DNA from: Dinghuibacter silviterrae
GTDB lineage: Bacteria > Bacteroidota > Bacteroidia > Chitinophagales > Chitinophagaceae
NCBI RefSeq assembly: GCF_004366355.1
Contig: NZ_SODV01000002.1
Coordinates: 1,280,768 to 1,344,767 of the forward strand
Direction of reading: 5' to 3'
DNA length: 64,000 nucleotides
How positions within the stretch are numbered: the stretch's first letter is position 1; every line of letters begins with the position of its first letter. The notes beneath the pieces were generated by a model. The model saw nothing but the letters and a program-made list of their open reading frames with translations, ran no database searches and had not been told where the DNA came from. The position numbers were made by a program, and so were the translations under genes. This document shows, one piece after another, positions 25,063-34,372 of the stretch.

Positions 25063-25863
25063 ATGGACGCCACCCCGAAGTCTGATGTAAACCTTTCTGA
25101 AATTCACGACCTGCGGCACGCCAACGCCCTACTCCGCCAGCGCAATGCTGAACTGGAACAGTTTGCCTATGTCACTTCCCACGACCTCCAGGAGCCCTTG
25201 CGGAAAATCAGGGTTTTTGTGGATATGCTCCTTCTCCAGGAATTGGAAAAGGACCGCTACCATGCCCTGGACCGGATCCGCAGCTCCGCCGACCGCATGG
25301 CCCAGTTGATCAGGGACCTGTTGAGCTATTCCCGTGTGGGTCAGGAAGGCCATCCCTTCGTGCCGACCGACCTCCATTCCGTCGTCCTGGCCGCCCTCAG
25401 GGATTTTGACCTCCGCATCGAGGAGACCGGGGCCACGGTACACATATTGCCCCTGCCTACCATAGACGCCGTGCCGTTACAGATGAACCAATTGTTTTGC
25501 AACCTGCTCGGGAACGCGCTCAAGTTCCGGCGTCCGGACACCACGCCCCTGCTGCACGTTTCCGCCCAGCTCCTGGGCCCGGAAGAAGTGACCGGTTATC
25601 CCGGTCTGGCGCAAGGGGAATCGTACTACCGGATTGTTGTAAAGGACAATGGAATCGGGTTTAACCCAGCCTTTACGGAAAAGATCTTCGCCATTTTCCA
25701 ACGCCTGCATCAGGACGAACACTTTCCCGGGACGGGCATAGGCCTCGCCATTTGCCGGAAGATCGCCCACCAGCACCGGGGAGAAATATTTGCGTATGGA
25801 CGGGAAGGGGAGGGCGCGGAGTTTCACGTTGTCCTTCCCCAGCGCTACCGGCTTACGCCCTGA
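25063..25863 (+). CDS. Sensor-less histidine kinase
   Basis: A 266-residue cytoplasmic histidine kinase with no transmembrane helix and no PAS or GAF domain. A short N-terminal coiled coil leads into the H-box FAYVTSHDLQEPLRKI (His40). The ATPase domain has an N-box QLFCNLLGNALKFR, G1 KDNGIGF, F-box EKIFAIFQRLH and G2 GTGIGLAIC. This is the kinase type found at the end of bacteriophytochromes and PAS kinases. With no sensor it must receive its input from a partner, and no response regulator lies nearby, so it is an orphan. The frame also has a TTG at 25042; I chose the ATG. Its last 19 bases overlap the converging TPM gene. Confidence 0.88.
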   Translation: MDATPKSDVNLSEIHDLRHANALLRQRNAELEQFAYVTSHDLQEPLRKIRVFVDMLLLQELEKDRYHALDRIRSSADRMAQLIRDLLSYSRVGQEGHPFVPTDLHSVVLAALRDFDLRIEETGATVHILPLPTIDAVPLQMNQLFCNLLGNALKFRRPDTTPLLHVSAQLLGPEEVTGYPGLAQGESYYRIVVKDNGIGFNPAFTEKIFAIFQRLHQDEHFPGTGIGLAICRKIAHQHRGEIFAYGREGEGAEFHVVLPQRYRLTP

Positions 25864-26420
25864 AGCTTTTGCATGATGGCCGCCAGGCCGATCAACGTGC
25901 CCAGGTAGTAGTCTCCTTTTTCAAATTCCGGCAGGAAGGCGGCGTCTACGATCTGCTGGGTATCCGCATCGGAAAGGGTGGCAGCCACCCCTACACCATT
26001 TTGTATGCGCATGATACCCAGGCTGTTGGAGATGCCTACAACAATGCCTTTGCTGGAATCCTGGCCCACTCCCCAGGTATTGCCCAACCGGAGAATGACC
26101 GAATCGAAGCCATCCTTGCTGGACATAGAGGAATCTACCGTGACCACGGCGATCTGGATACCGGTCTGACGGCTAAAATCGGCCACCATCGAATCGATGT
26201 GTGCCTCCTGTGCATCGGTAAAGAGGTTTTCCCAATCCGTCACGTACCCTGAGGCAGGGGGGACTTCATCCTTAAAGTGTTTGTGGTAGACACGCCCATG
26301 AAGCGAAAATCCGCCCGGAGCCTGGGCAATGATCACGTCGTCCTTTTCCTGGGCGCTTGCGGTAAAACATACCTGCGCGAAAAGCAGGCCGATCAGGCTG
26401 ATCTTTATGATAGGTTGCAT
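25845..26420 (-). CDS. Secreted TPM-domain protein
   Basis: A 191-residue protein with a signal peptide (about 1-23, ending FTASAQ) and a TPM domain (about 55-175). The domain holds YVTDWENLFTDAQEAHID, TGIQIAVVTVDSS and SSKGIVVGISNSLGIMRIQNGVG. TPM domains (YgcG/TLP18.3 type) are found in thylakoid and periplasmic proteins with phosphatase activity or photosystem repair roles. In bacteria their function is mostly unknown. It lacks the C-terminal transmembrane helix and Gly-rich tail common in YgcG proteins. It overlaps the end of the kinase gene by 19 bases, tail to tail. Confidence 0.87.
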   Translation of the reverse strand: MQPIIKISLIGLLFAQVCFTASAQEKDDVIIAQAPGGFSLHGRVYHKHFKDEVPPASGYVTDWENLFTDAQEAHIDSMVADFSRQTGIQIAVVTVDSSMSSKDGFDSVILRLGNTWGVGQDSSKGIVVGISNSLGIMRIQNGVGVAATLSDADTQQIVDAAFLPEFEKGDYYLGTLIGLAAIMQKLQGVSR

Positions 26421-26464
26421 GCGGGAATTCGGTTTGGATTCCCTGCTAAGATCCGGGATTTTGC

Positions 26465-26689
26465 CTAAGGTTTAACTGGTTCCGCAGCCTTTTTCCTGGG
26501 GGCCTGTTTTTTAACAGCCTTTTTCGGCTTGGCGGTAGAAGCGGTTTTAGGGGCAGCGTCACTAAACAGCTTGCTGGCTTTTTTTATCCGGCTTTTGAAC
26601 TTTTTTTCACTCATACCAGGTTTAAAATCAGCAAGGGCGGTTTCAAGTTTAGCGGCAATTTGATGACGTACTTCTTTCTTGGATAGCAT
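26465..26689 (-). CDS. Small basic histone-H1-like protein
   Basis: A 74-residue protein. The first half (about 1-45) is a charged helical region (SKKEVRHQIAAKLETALADF, then SEKKFKSRIKKASKLF). The second half is a disordered tail of Lys, Ala and Pro (AKPKKAVKKQAPRKKAAEP). The tail has the composition of histone H1 and of bacterial H1-like DNA-compacting proteins, so a nucleoid role is likely (inference from composition). It stands alone with its own short upstream gap, and the ATG at 26689 is the only sensible start. Tails of this kind also occur on ribosome-associated proteins. Confidence 0.75.
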   Translation of the reverse strand: MLSKKEVRHQIAAKLETALADFKPGMSEKKFKSRIKKASKLFSDAAPKTASTAKPKKAVKKQAPRKKAAEPVKP

Positions 26690-26771
26690 ATAGTTCGATT
26701 AGTTAATAAAAAGGTAACGTAAATTTAATGCAGAATCCGAAGTTTACAATGTTAAGTTTTTTATTTGCACA

Positions 26772-27179
26772 ATGAAGTATTCCCAATCGATCGGCATTGT
26801 GCTCGTCCTGGCTTTTGGCGTCGTCGCCTTCCTCCCCTGGATCTACATCCCCTCCCTCCATGTATTCGTCAAAGGCATGGACGCCGGGGGCACCCTTTTT
26901 GGCAAACCTGCCCTGTTCAATATTTTTTGTTGTGGCTTTGCGCTGCTATTTTTTGCCATCCCCCGGCTCTGGGCAAAGCGCGCCAACATATTCTTCACGA
27001 CCATGAACCTGGCCTGGGCCCTGAAAAACTTCATCATCCTGAGCATCTGCCGGGAAGGGGAATGTCCCGAACGGCTTCCCTCTTTGTACCTCATGTTCAT
27101 CCTGGCGCTGGGCATCCTGGTGATGTCTTTTCTGCCCAAATTGGAGATAAAAAAAGGGACGTCCGAAGACGTCCCTTAG
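26772..27179 (+). CDS. Four-helix membrane protein of unknown function
   Basis: A 135-residue membrane protein with helices at about 7-25, 45-63, 72-92 and 104-122 and a short polar C-terminus. Two Cys (CREGEC, about 92-97) lie in the loop before the last helix and could form a pair. I do not recognise the family. It is divergent from the histone-like gene and converges on the large secreted protein. Its last codons (27156-27175) double as the terminator of that facing gene, which fixes part of its C-terminal sequence, GTSEDVP. Confidence 0.75.
   Translation: MKYSQSIGIVLVLAFGVVAFLPWIYIPSLHVFVKGMDAGGTLFGKPALFNIFCCGFALLFFAIPRLWAKRANIFFTTMNLAWALKNFIILSICREGECPERLPSLYLMFILALGILVMSFLPKLEIKKGTSEDVP
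27149..27175 (-). terminator. Terminator for the secreted-protein gene, embedded in the facing coding sequence
   Basis: Read on the minus strand: GGGACGTC, loop TTCG, GACGTCCC, then seven T. The 8-bp stem is perfect, the loop is the very stable C(UUCG)G type and the U-tract is strong. It lies entirely inside the coding end of the plus-strand membrane-protein gene, whose stop codon is at 27177. Confidence 0.92.
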
Positions 27180-27240
27180 CCATTTATATCGTTTAAACCC
27201 TTTCTTGTGTGCGTTTTGCGCAGAGCGCTTCGCATTGCGC

Positions 27241-29538
27241 TTAGTGCCGTCCGCCGCGGCCACCGCCGCCTCCGCCACCACGGCTACCGCCGCCAAATCC
27301 GCCGCCGCCACCGCGATAACCACCACCGCCTCCGCCGCCACGGAAGGCCGGGGCCGAGTACGTACGGGCCGGGGCAGCGGCCCGCTGGGGCTGCTGGAAG
27401 GTCCGTTGTTGGGGTTGTTGCTGGAACGTCCGGTTTTGGGACTGGGCCTGCGGCTGGAACGTCCGGTTTTGTGCCTGTGGCTGGAACGTCCGGTTTTGCG
27501 CTTGCGGTTGGAAGCTCCTGTTTTGCGCCTGCGGCTGGAACGACCGGTTTTGGGCAAACCCGTTGGTCGCCACGCGGCTGTTCATGGCCGCCGGCCGGCT
27601 AAAGCCGCCGTTTACCTGGTTCCGGCCGTAGATGGATCCCCTGGAAGCGAACGAGTTGATCCGGTTGCCCGGCATGGTACCGATCCGCCCGCCACCGGGA
27701 GCAATGCTGTTCCGCATCACGCGTCCGGGTGCACCGGAGATCGGGCCCCTGTTGACGTGGACAAAACCACCGCGGCCCCAGGAATTATAGATATTGACCC
27801 GGTTGATAAAGACGGGACCACCCCAGTGGCCGTAACCACCATAGAAGGGATGATACCAACCCCAGGGACCCCACCAGGGGCGATAACAGGGGCTGTAAAA
27901 CCCGAAGCCGAAGTTGAAGTAGGCGCCAAAACCCCAAGCCGGACCCCAGCCAAAGCCAGCCCCGTACCCGAAGGAATAAGGATAGCCATACCAGTAGGAA
28001 CCGATCCAGGGCCGGTACCACCAACCGGTACCGAAGACGGGGCATCCCCAGTAAGAGTCATACACCCCAAAATAACCGGGGGTATACCCAAAGGTCACGT
28101 CGTCATCCGCCTGGTCATAGTCATAGACCTTTACGTAGGTAACGTTGTAAACGGGAGAGTTGCTCGGGATCGCGTAAATCTCGTCCGGGACGTGTACCGC
28201 TACCGTCCAGGGACCATAGGGGCTTGCGGACTGGAACCAGACCGCCTTGTCACAGGCATAGAACTCGTCCCCGTCCCGGATCACCGGGGCGGAGGCGTTG
28301 GTCGCGTATTCCAGGTCCGTATTGGAAATCGCTTTGAACTTGGGATCCCCATCGTAGTTGGCTTTGAAGGAAGCCTGCGAACGGTCCACCGTCGCCGTCT
28401 GGGGAATATCGTTGGCCATGACCGCCTCCTGGGACTGGCTGGTGTTGGGCACCGATACCAGTACCCGGGCTTCGGGGTTGTCCTGGGGAATCTTGGAAAA
28501 GTCCGCCGGCAGTTGGGTAGGATCCACCCAGGTCCAGGGACCGTCTATGGAAGGAGCGCTGTACCAGCGTCCGGAAATCAGCGTATAGGTCCTGCCGTCA
28601 TCGCTATCCTGGAACAGGTCCCCCTTAGCGTTCTGGGCATATGTCAGGTTCGTACCGGAGATCGGTTGGTAGTCAGGATTGCCGTTGGTCACCAGCAATT
28701 CGGCGGGACGTTCGGAGACATACAACAGGGGGAGCGTCCCGTTCTGGGCGGCGGCCGCTACCTCGTCCGAATTGTTGTCCGGGATCGAGAGGTTGAGGCT
28801 CTTATCTGCCTGCAGCTTTGCCTTTGCATCGTTCAGGGCGTCGCTCGCCGGGGCGATGGTCCAGTTTGTGTTGGCCAGGTCCGAGGTCACCGCCCACTGG
28901 TCGCCGATCGGGGTATAGTAATTGGTGCCGTCATACAGGATCATAAAGTTCGTGTTCATGATCCGTTGATAGGAGGTCCCCTGTACCTGTGTCATGTGGG
29001 GCTGTCCGTCGATGATCACCAGCAGGGCGGGATCGCTCGAATGGATGATGGCGGGCGGGTCGTTCTTTACGGCAACACCCGAACCCGTACCCAGTTTTTT
29101 ACCGGCAAGGGCGACGTCGTCCTGCAGCTTGCGCTGGCTCACGACCGGCAAAGCGCCGGCGTTGGCCGTAATGGTCTGGACCAGGCTCTGCCCGTTGTCG
29201 GTCAGGCTCGGGAAATTCTGACGGGTAATCGTATAGTTGCTGAGCGTGACACGTCCATTCCCGGCGTCATTGGTGTTCGCCTGGAAATAGACCACCCCGT
29301 ACCGGTTCTGGGTCTCCCCCTGGGAGTGAATCGATACGGACTGGGAACCTTGAAGGGTTTGACCGCTCAAGGAAGTTGCCTGAGGCTGGTATAACCAGAT
29401 GGAGTCACCACCGGAAACGATCAGGTATGGCCACGCATATGATCCTTTATTATCCTGCGCGCCGGAGGCACTGCTCGTCAGACTGCACAGCACGAAGAGC
29501 GGCAAGGTAAACAATAAAGACATTTTGCTCGGTTTCAT
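27241..29538 (-). CDS. Large secreted protein with GPW repeats, QNR(S/T)FQPQA repeats and Gly-rich tail
   Basis: A 765-residue exported protein with a signal peptide ending near SSASGAQ. The middle has repeated units ending in aromatic motifs (WYSAPSIDGPWTW, VWFQSASPYGPWTV), each preceded by a strand-rich region starting near NPDYQPISGTNL or DPKFKAISNTDL. Then comes a Tyr/Trp/Gly/Phe-rich stretch (about 500-580), five tandem nonapeptides QNR(S/T)FQPQA, and a Gly/Arg-rich tail ending GGRGGRH. Similar Bacteroidota proteins are sometimes labelled carbohydrate-binding family V/XII, but I cannot confirm a sugar-binding fold. The ATG at 29538 begins the signal peptide; the frame continues to 29685. 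A role at the cell surface or in the matrix is likely. The terminator is at 27149-27175. Confidence 0.85.
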   Translation of the reverse strand: MKPSKMSLLFTLPLFVLCSLTSSASGAQDNKGSYAWPYLIVSGGDSIWLYQPQATSLSGQTLQGSQSVSIHSQGETQNRYGVVYFQANTNDAGNGRVTLSNYTITRQNFPSLTDNGQSLVQTITANAGALPVVSQRKLQDDVALAGKKLGTGSGVAVKNDPPAIIHSSDPALLVIIDGQPHMTQVQGTSYQRIMNTNFMILYDGTNYYTPIGDQWAVTSDLANTNWTIAPASDALNDAKAKLQADKSLNLSIPDNNSDEVAAAAQNGTLPLLYVSERPAELLVTNGNPDYQPISGTNLTYAQNAKGDLFQDSDDGRTYTLISGRWYSAPSIDGPWTWVDPTQLPADFSKIPQDNPEARVLVSVPNTSQSQEAVMANDIPQTATVDRSQASFKANYDGDPKFKAISNTDLEYATNASAPVIRDGDEFYACDKAVWFQSASPYGPWTVAVHVPDEIYAIPSNSPVYNVTYVKVYDYDQADDDVTFGYTPGYFGVYDSYWGCPVFGTGWWYRPWIGSYWYGYPYSFGYGAGFGWGPAWGFGAYFNFGFGFYSPCYRPWWGPWGWYHPFYGGYGHWGGPVFINRVNIYNSWGRGGFVHVNRGPISGAPGRVMRNSIAPGGGRIGTMPGNRINSFASRGSIYGRNQVNGGFSRPAAMNSRVATNGFAQNRSFQPQAQNRSFQPQAQNRTFQPQAQNRTFQPQAQSQNRTFQQQPQQRTFQQPQRAAAPARTYSAPAFRGGGGGGGYRGGGGGFGGGSRGGGGGGGRGGRH
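27395..27562 (-). repeat. 27-bp tandem coding repeat
   Basis: Five imperfect copies of a 27-base unit encode QNRSFQPQA or QNRTFQPQA, followed by degenerate units (SQNRTFQQQ, PQQRTFQQP) inside the secreted-protein gene. The copies differ mainly at third positions, so the repeat is partly aged. Copy number could vary between strains. Confidence 0.85.
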
Positions 29539-29651
29539 ATATAACCTTAGTTTATTGATATATAAGACGGCAATATTCGGGCAAGGTTGCATCCGCTCAT
29601 CCACAAAATCAGGGGTTTTGGTGTTAAAGAAATGTTTAAAAAGACCACACC

Positions 29652-31322
29652 TCAGGCCCCTTCTTTTTTCACCTCCTTCGCCCACGTATCCTTTAGCGTA
29701 ACTGTTTGATTGAAAACAAGTTTTCCGGGGCGACTGTCCTTGTCCAATACAAAGTACCCCTTGCGGATAAACTGGTATTTTGTAGCCGGGTCCGCGTCCG
29801 CCATACCCGGTTCCAGGTACGCTGCCGGGATGACAGTCAGGCTTTCCGGGTTCAGGTCGTCTTTAAAGTCGCCTTCCTCCGCGGCCGGGTTTTCCGACCG
29901 GAAAAGACGGTCATACAGACGGATCTCCGCCGTAATCGCATGCGCCGCGCTTATCCAATGGATCGTCCCTTTCACCTTAACGCTGCTCCCTTCTTCCCCG
30001 CTCCGGCTCTCCGGGAGGTAGGTTGCCCGGACCTCGGTAACATTGCCCTCGTCATCCTTTGTAAAGTCGTCACACCGGACGATATAGGCATTCTTCAACC
30101 GGACCACGGCTCCCGGGGCCAGCCGGAACCATTTTTTGGACGGCACCTCCATAAAGTCCTCGCGTTCGATCCAAAGTTCCCTGGAAAAAGGGACGGGACG
30201 CGTCCCTGCGTTGGGATCTTCCGGGTTGTTTTCCCCCTCCATGATCTCCACTTCGCCTTCGGGGTAGTTCGTCAGGATAAGTTTAATCGGGTCCAGGACC
30301 GCCATCCGCCGGAGGGCGATCTTATTGAGGTGTTCCCGTATGCAAAATTCCAGCAGGCTCACGTCGATGATGTTCTCCCGCTTGGCGATCCCCACCCGGT
30401 CGCAGAAGTCACGGATGCTTTCCGGGGTATAGCCCCTACGCCTCAGACCGCTGATCGTCGGCATGCGCGGATCGTCCCAGCCGCTCACAAAACCCTCGTT
30501 GACCAGTTGCAGGAGCTTGCGTTTGCTCATCACCGTATAGTTCAGGTTGAGCCGGGCAAACTCGTACTGGTGGGAGGGGAAGATGTCCAGCTTTTCGATA
30601 AACCAGTCGTACAGCGGGCGGTGCGGTATAAACTCCAGCGTACAGATCGAGTGCGTGATGTGTTCGATCGAATCGCTTTGACCGTGCGCAAAATCATACA
30701 TCGGGTAAATACACCAGGCATCCCCCGTGCGGTGGTGGTGTGCGTGTTTAATTCTGTACAGGATCGGGTCCCGCATGTGCATATTCGGGGAAGCCAGGTC
30801 GATCTTCGCCCGCAGGGTGCGGCTCCCGTCCGGGAACTTGCCCGCCCGCATCGCCTCAAACAATTCCAGGTTTTCTTCCACGCTCCGGTCCCGGTTCGGC
30901 CCCGGTCTCCCCTGCTCCGTCGGTGTGCCCTTGGACAGGGCAATCTGTTCCGCCGTGCTGTCGTCTACATAGGCCAGCCCCTTTTTGATCAGGGTTACCG
31001 CCATCCGGTATAGTTCTTCGAAATAATCGGAAGCATACCTTTCGTTGTCCCACTGGAAACCCAGCCAACGGATGTCGTCCTTGATGCTGTCCACGTACTC
31101 CGTTTCTTCCGTCGTCGGGTTCGTATCGTCAAAGCGCAGGTTGGTTTGTCCCCCATACCTCGCCGCCAGGCCAAAGTTCAGGCAGATGCTTTTGGAATGT
31201 CCTATATGAAGGTAACCGTTGGGTTCCGGGGGAAAACGAGTATGGATCTGCGGGTGTTTCCCGTCTTTAATATCCTGTTCAATAATCTCTTCCAGGAAGT
31301 TGAGGCTCTTTTCTTCAGTCAT
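29652..31322 (-). CDS. glnS: Glutaminyl-tRNA synthetase
   Basis: A 556-residue class I aminoacyl-tRNA synthetase that charges tRNA-Gln in the cytosol. The HIGH motif is [15 protein letters not shown] (about 31-45) and the KMSKS-type motif is VMSKRK (about 270-275). The GlnRS-type catalytic core (about 25-340) is followed by two anticodon-binding beta-barrels (about 345-550). Length and motif order match bacterial GlnRS rather than GluRS. It is complete from the ATG at 31322. The VIT-family gene lies 34 bases upstream on the same strand. Confidence 0.97.
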   Translation of the reverse strand: MTEEKSLNFLEEIIEQDIKDGKHPQIHTRFPPEPNGYLHIGHSKSICLNFGLAARYGGQTNLRFDDTNPTTEETEYVDSIKDDIRWLGFQWDNERYASDYFEELYRMAVTLIKKGLAYVDDSTAEQIALSKGTPTEQGRPGPNRDRSVEENLELFEAMRAGKFPDGSRTLRAKIDLASPNMHMRDPILYRIKHAHHHRTGDAWCIYPMYDFAHGQSDSIEHITHSICTLEFIPHRPLYDWFIEKLDIFPSHQYEFARLNLNYTVMSKRKLLQLVNEGFVSGWDDPRMPTISGLRRRGYTPESIRDFCDRVGIAKRENIIDVSLLEFCIREHLNKIALRRMAVLDPIKLILTNYPEGEVEIMEGENNPEDPNAGTRPVPFSRELWIEREDFMEVPSKKWFRLAPGAVVRLKNAYIVRCDDFTKDDEGNVTEVRATYLPESRSGEEGSSVKVKGTIHWISAAHAITAEIRLYDRLFRSENPAAEEGDFKDDLNPESLTVIPAAYLEPGMADADPATKYQFIRKGYFVLDKDSRPGKLVFNQTVTLKDTWAKEVKKEGA

Positions 31323-31356
31323 ACCCCCAAAGATACGAAAACTGCGCCGCCTCGCC

Positions 31357-32067
31357 CTATTGGAACACCTTGGCCACGAAGAACGCCGCCGCCGCCGCGG
31401 CGGCCCCGATGAGGGTCACGCGAACCGCGCCCCACCAGGGGTTGATGCCGGTGACGCGGCTTTTGAAGAAACCGAAGATGAACAGGCAAACCAGGGTGAC
31501 GACCACCGACCATTTAAGGGCATCGGTCGGATGTTGTATGAAAAAATAGGGGCTTAGCGGAATAAGCCCGCCTACGATATAGGAACCACCGATATTGAAA
31601 GCACTGTTCCGGGCGCGTTTTGGATCCGGCTCGTCCAGGTTGAGTTCGTACTTCATCATGAAATCCACCCATTTTTTCTTGTCCCGGGTGATCTCCTCTA
31701 CCGCCTTGTCCTGTACGTCGCTGCTCAACCCCAGCTCCCGGAAAAACTCCTTCACCTCGCGTTTTTCCTCATCCGGCACCGTATCCACCTCCTCGTATTC
31801 GCGTTTCAGCTCGCTGTTGTAAAAATCCAATTCCGTTTTCCCTGCCAGGTAACCCCCCAGGCCCATGGCAATCGACCCCGCGGTGATTTCCGCCAGCCCC
31901 GCCAGCACGATCAGGCTGGTGGACGAGACCGCTCCGCTCAAACCGGCCGCAAGGGCAAATGGAACCGTAAGACCATCGCTCATGCCGATGACCACGTCTT
32001 TGATGAAGTCCGAACTGGAATTGTGGTGTTCCTGGTGAGGGGCGCCGGGCGCGTGGGTATTTGCCAT
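31357..32067 (-). CDS. VIT1/CCC1-family membrane transporter
   Basis: A 236-residue protein of the VIT1/CCC1 family, whose characterised members move Fe2+ or Mn2+. Helix 1 holds [20 protein letters not shown] (about 20-39) and helix 2 the [22 protein letters not shown] stretch with its metal-path residues. The central cytoplasmic domain (about 78-150) is rich in Glu and Asp, as in metal-binding domains of this family, and three helices follow. An N-terminal HxxxxxxxHQEHH cluster (His 5, 11, 14, 15) may bind metal. It stands 34 bases upstream of glnS and 48 bases downstream of the aminotransferase. Confidence 0.92.
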   Translation of the reverse strand: MANTHAPGAPHQEHHNSSSDFIKDVVIGMSDGLTVPFALAAGLSGAVSSTSLIVLAGLAEITAGSIAMGLGGYLAGKTELDFYNSELKREYEEVDTVPDEEKREVKEFFRELGLSSDVQDKAVEEITRDKKKWVDFMMKYELNLDEPDPKRARNSAFNIGGSYIVGGLIPLSPYFFIQHPTDALKWSVVVTLVCLFIFGFFKSRVTGINPWWGAVRVTLIGAAAAAAAFFVAKVFQ

Positions 32068-32114
32068 GCTGCAAGATAATATTATTCCACTTTTGGCAAA
32101 CCCTCAGTAAATGA

Positions 32115-33350
32115 TTAGTCCAGCTCTCTTAAACCTTCGGCGAATAGTTCGATGCACTCCCTGACCTGCGCCTCGGTGATGACCAGCGGCGGCGCCAGGC
32201 GGATCTTGTCCCCGTGCGTCGGCTTCGCCAGCATCCCCAGGTCCTTCAGCCGCAGACAAAGCTCCCAGGCCGCGTCCAGGTCCGGATGACTGATCACCAC
32301 GGCGTTCAGCAGACCCCTGCCCCGCACCAGTTCGATATGGGGAGAATCGATGTCCATCAACCCATTTCTCAGCAGGACGCCCATGGACGCCGCGTGGGCG
32401 ATCATACCTTCGTCCTGGAGCACCTGCAGCGCCGTCATCGCTACCCGGCAGGCCAGCGGATTTCCTCCGTAGGTGGACCCGTGTTCGCCCGCTTTTATGG
32501 TCAGCATAATTTCGTCGTCCGCCAGCACCGCACTGACCGGCAGCAAACCCCCGCTCAGGGCCTTGCCAAGGATGAGGATATCCGGCCGCACCCCCTCGTG
32601 GTCACACGCCAGCATGCGGCCCGTCCGGCCCAAACCTGTCTGTATCTCGTCCGCCATAAACAAGACGCCCGCGTCTTCGCACGCCTTTTGCGCCTTGGCC
32701 AGGTAACCGTCGTCCGGCACCACGACCCCCGCTTCCCCCTGGATCGGTTCCACCAGGAAGCCCGCCACGTTTTTGTCCTCCAGCGCCAGCGCCAGCGCCC
32801 CCAGGTCATTATACGGGATCACCCTGAAGCCCGGCAAAAAGGGACCAAAGCCCGACCGCGCCGACGGGTCGGAACTGAAAGAGATGACCCCCGTCGTACG
32901 ACCGTTAAACGTCCCCTCGCACACGATGATCTGCGCCTTGTTTTCCGGGATGCCCTTGACGTCATACCCCCAGCGCCGGCACAACTTGATCGCCGTCTCC
33001 ACCGCTTCCACGCCCGTATTCATCGGAAGTACCTTGTCATAACCAAAAAGGTCCGTAACAAAGGCCGCGTACTCTCCCAACAGGTCGCTGTGAAAGGCCC
33101 TCGACGTCAGCGTCAGCCGCCCCGCCTGTTCCACCAGGCTTTGGACGATCCGCGGGTGACAATGCCCCTGGTTCACCGCCGAATACCCGCTGAGGAAATC
33201 AAAATATCTTTTGCCATCCACGTCCCACACAAAAACGCCTTCCCCCCTGGTCAGTACCACGGGCAAGGGGTGATAGTTGTGTGCCCCATATTTTTCTTCC
33301 AGCTCCAGGAAATGCTGCGCGCGGACGGATAATGCGCCGGTCAATTGCAT
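32115..33350 (-). CDS. rocD: Ornithine--oxo-acid aminotransferase
   Basis: A 411-residue class III PLP-dependent aminotransferase that converts ornithine to glutamate-5-semialdehyde. The N-terminal [18 protein letters not shown] and [23 protein letters not shown] are typical of ornithine aminotransferase. The PLP lysine lies in [12 protein letters not shown], with [12 protein letters not shown] upstream for the cofactor aspartate. I chose the ATG at 33350; the frame from 33398 adds a hydrophobic run that is the translated gap, not a signal peptide. Acetylornithine aminotransferase is a less likely alternative given the close N-terminal match. Confidence 0.93.
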   Translation of the reverse strand: MQLTGALSVRAQHFLELEEKYGAHNYHPLPVVLTRGEGVFVWDVDGKRYFDFLSGYSAVNQGHCHPRIVQSLVEQAGRLTLTSRAFHSDLLGEYAAFVTDLFGYDKVLPMNTGVEAVETAIKLCRRWGYDVKGIPENKAQIIVCEGTFNGRTTGVISFSSDPSARSGFGPFLPGFRVIPYNDLGALALALEDKNVAGFLVEPIQGEAGVVVPDDGYLAKAQKACEDAGVLFMADEIQTGLGRTGRMLACDHEGVRPDILILGKALSGGLLPVSAVLADDEIMLTIKAGEHGSTYGGNPLACRVAMTALQVLQDEGMIAHAASMGVLLRNGLMDIDSPHIELVRGRGLLNAVVISHPDLDAAWELCLRLKDLGMLAKPTHGDKIRLAPPLVITEAQVRECIELFAEGLRELD

Positions 33351-33370
33351 AAAAAAAAGGATAATAAGAA

Positions 33371-33418
33371 TGAGGAAAAATAATAGCGGTGCCCGCACGT
33401 CCCTCGCGGGGGCGTGCG
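33371..33418 (-). terminator. Possible terminator after ispE
   Basis: Stem CGCACGTCCC (33394-33403) with GGGGGCGTGCG (33408-33418), one wobble pair, and on the minus strand a T-rich run (TATTATTTTT) about 12 bases further on. It lies in the 152-base gap between ispE and rocD, which otherwise holds no gene or RNA that I can see. Confidence 0.4.
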
Positions 33419-33502
33419 CGTTTATCTCAACGGGTGGTGGTCGAGAAAATCAAGGTTCTGATCGAGGAAATGGAGGCTCATTCTGATAGCAAGTTACGAA
33501 AA

Positions 33503-34372
33503 TCACCCCATGTAGACCCAATAATCCTTTGGAAAAGACAATCGCGGCATTTGCCCTTCGGGGTACAACGCGTACACGGTGCTCCCGCTCCCGCTCATGG
33601 AGGCGTACACGGCGCCCGTGGCATATAAGGTCTCTTTAATCGCCTTTATGGCCGGGTAGGCGGCGAAGACCGCGGGTTCGAAGTCGTTGTGGAAGATGTC
33701 GCGCCAGGACGACACCGGGGGGATGGCCCGCAGGGCCGCGGCGTCCGGCTCCCCGCGGCGTTGCGCGTCCGCGCCTTCGGCGCCGCTGCTTTGCGCCCTA
33801 CTTTCGCTGCGCGCAGCGCCCAACCCCAGTTGCGCAAACGCCCACCCCGTTGGCACGTGTATCCCCGGGTTCACCAGCACCAGCCGGTAGTCCGACAGGT
33901 CGAGTGCCGCAGGTTGCAGGATTTCGCCTCGCCCCGACGCCCAGCAAGGGCCATCGTACAAAAAAAACGGACAGTCGCTGCCCAACTGAAGCGCGTAGGG
34001 GAGAAGGTCCTCCCGGGTGAGCCCCAGGCGGAAAAGACGGTTGACAAGGACAAGCGCCAACGCCCCGTCGGCAGATCCCCCGCCAAGACCGGCACCCATC
34101 GGGATGGATTTGTGGAGGTAGATATCCACCGGGCGGACGGCCGGGAAATCGGCCGCCAGCAGGGCGTGCGCCCTTACGCAAAGATTGGTGGAAGGCGCCC
34201 CGGGTATGTCGGCACCTGTCACGTGAAGACGGGTGGTGTCGGAAGGCAGCATTTCCAGTGCATCCCGAAGGGGGACGGGCCAGAACAATGTTTCCAGGTC
34301 ATGAAAACCGTCCGATCTTTTGCGGAGAATCCGTAAACCGATGTTGATCTTACACGGGGGGAAAAGGATCAT
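33503..34372 (-). CDS. ispE: 4-diphosphocytidyl-2-C-methyl-D-erythritol kinase with low-complexity insert
   Basis: A 289-residue GHMP kinase of the non-mevalonate isoprenoid pathway. The substrate-binding start is PPCKINIGLRILRKRSDGFH, the ATP loop is PMGAGLGGGSADGA (about 91-104), and the C-terminal motif is YASMSGSGSTVYAL. Between GIHVPTGWAFAQL and WRDIFHNDFE lies an insert of about 35 residues rich in Ala, Ser, Arg, Gly and Glu (about 184-219). It is encoded by GC-rich DNA with a GCGCC-TTC-GGCGC stem at 33771-33783. The insert sits in a surface loop and should be tolerated. The start overlaps the stop of the nuclease gene upstream as ATGA, so the two are co-translated. Confidence 0.93.
   Translation of the reverse strand: MILFPPCKINIGLRILRKRSDGFHDLETLFWPVPLRDALEMLPSDTTRLHVTGADIPGAPSTNLCVRAHALLAADFPAVRPVDIYLHKSIPMGAGLGGGSADGALALVLVNRLFRLGLTREDLLPYALQLGSDCPFFLYDGPCWASGRGEILQPAALDLSDYRLVLVNPGIHVPTGWAFAQLGLGAARSESRAQSSGAEGADAQRRGEPDAAALRAIPPVSSWRDIFHNDFEPAVFAAYPAIKAIKETLYATGAVYASMSGSGSTVYALYPEGQMPRLSFPKDYWVYMG

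Noticed and set aside
27205-29394. A 729-codon plus-strand open frame opposite the large secreted protein
   Set aside because: It mirrors the repeats and Gly-rich tail of the minus-strand gene, has no signal or domain, and the minus frame has a signal peptide, coherent repeats and its own terminator.
33351-33502. Gap searched for a tRNA or small RNA
   Set aside because: No cloverleaf or T-loop sequence is present; only the hairpin listed as a possible terminator.
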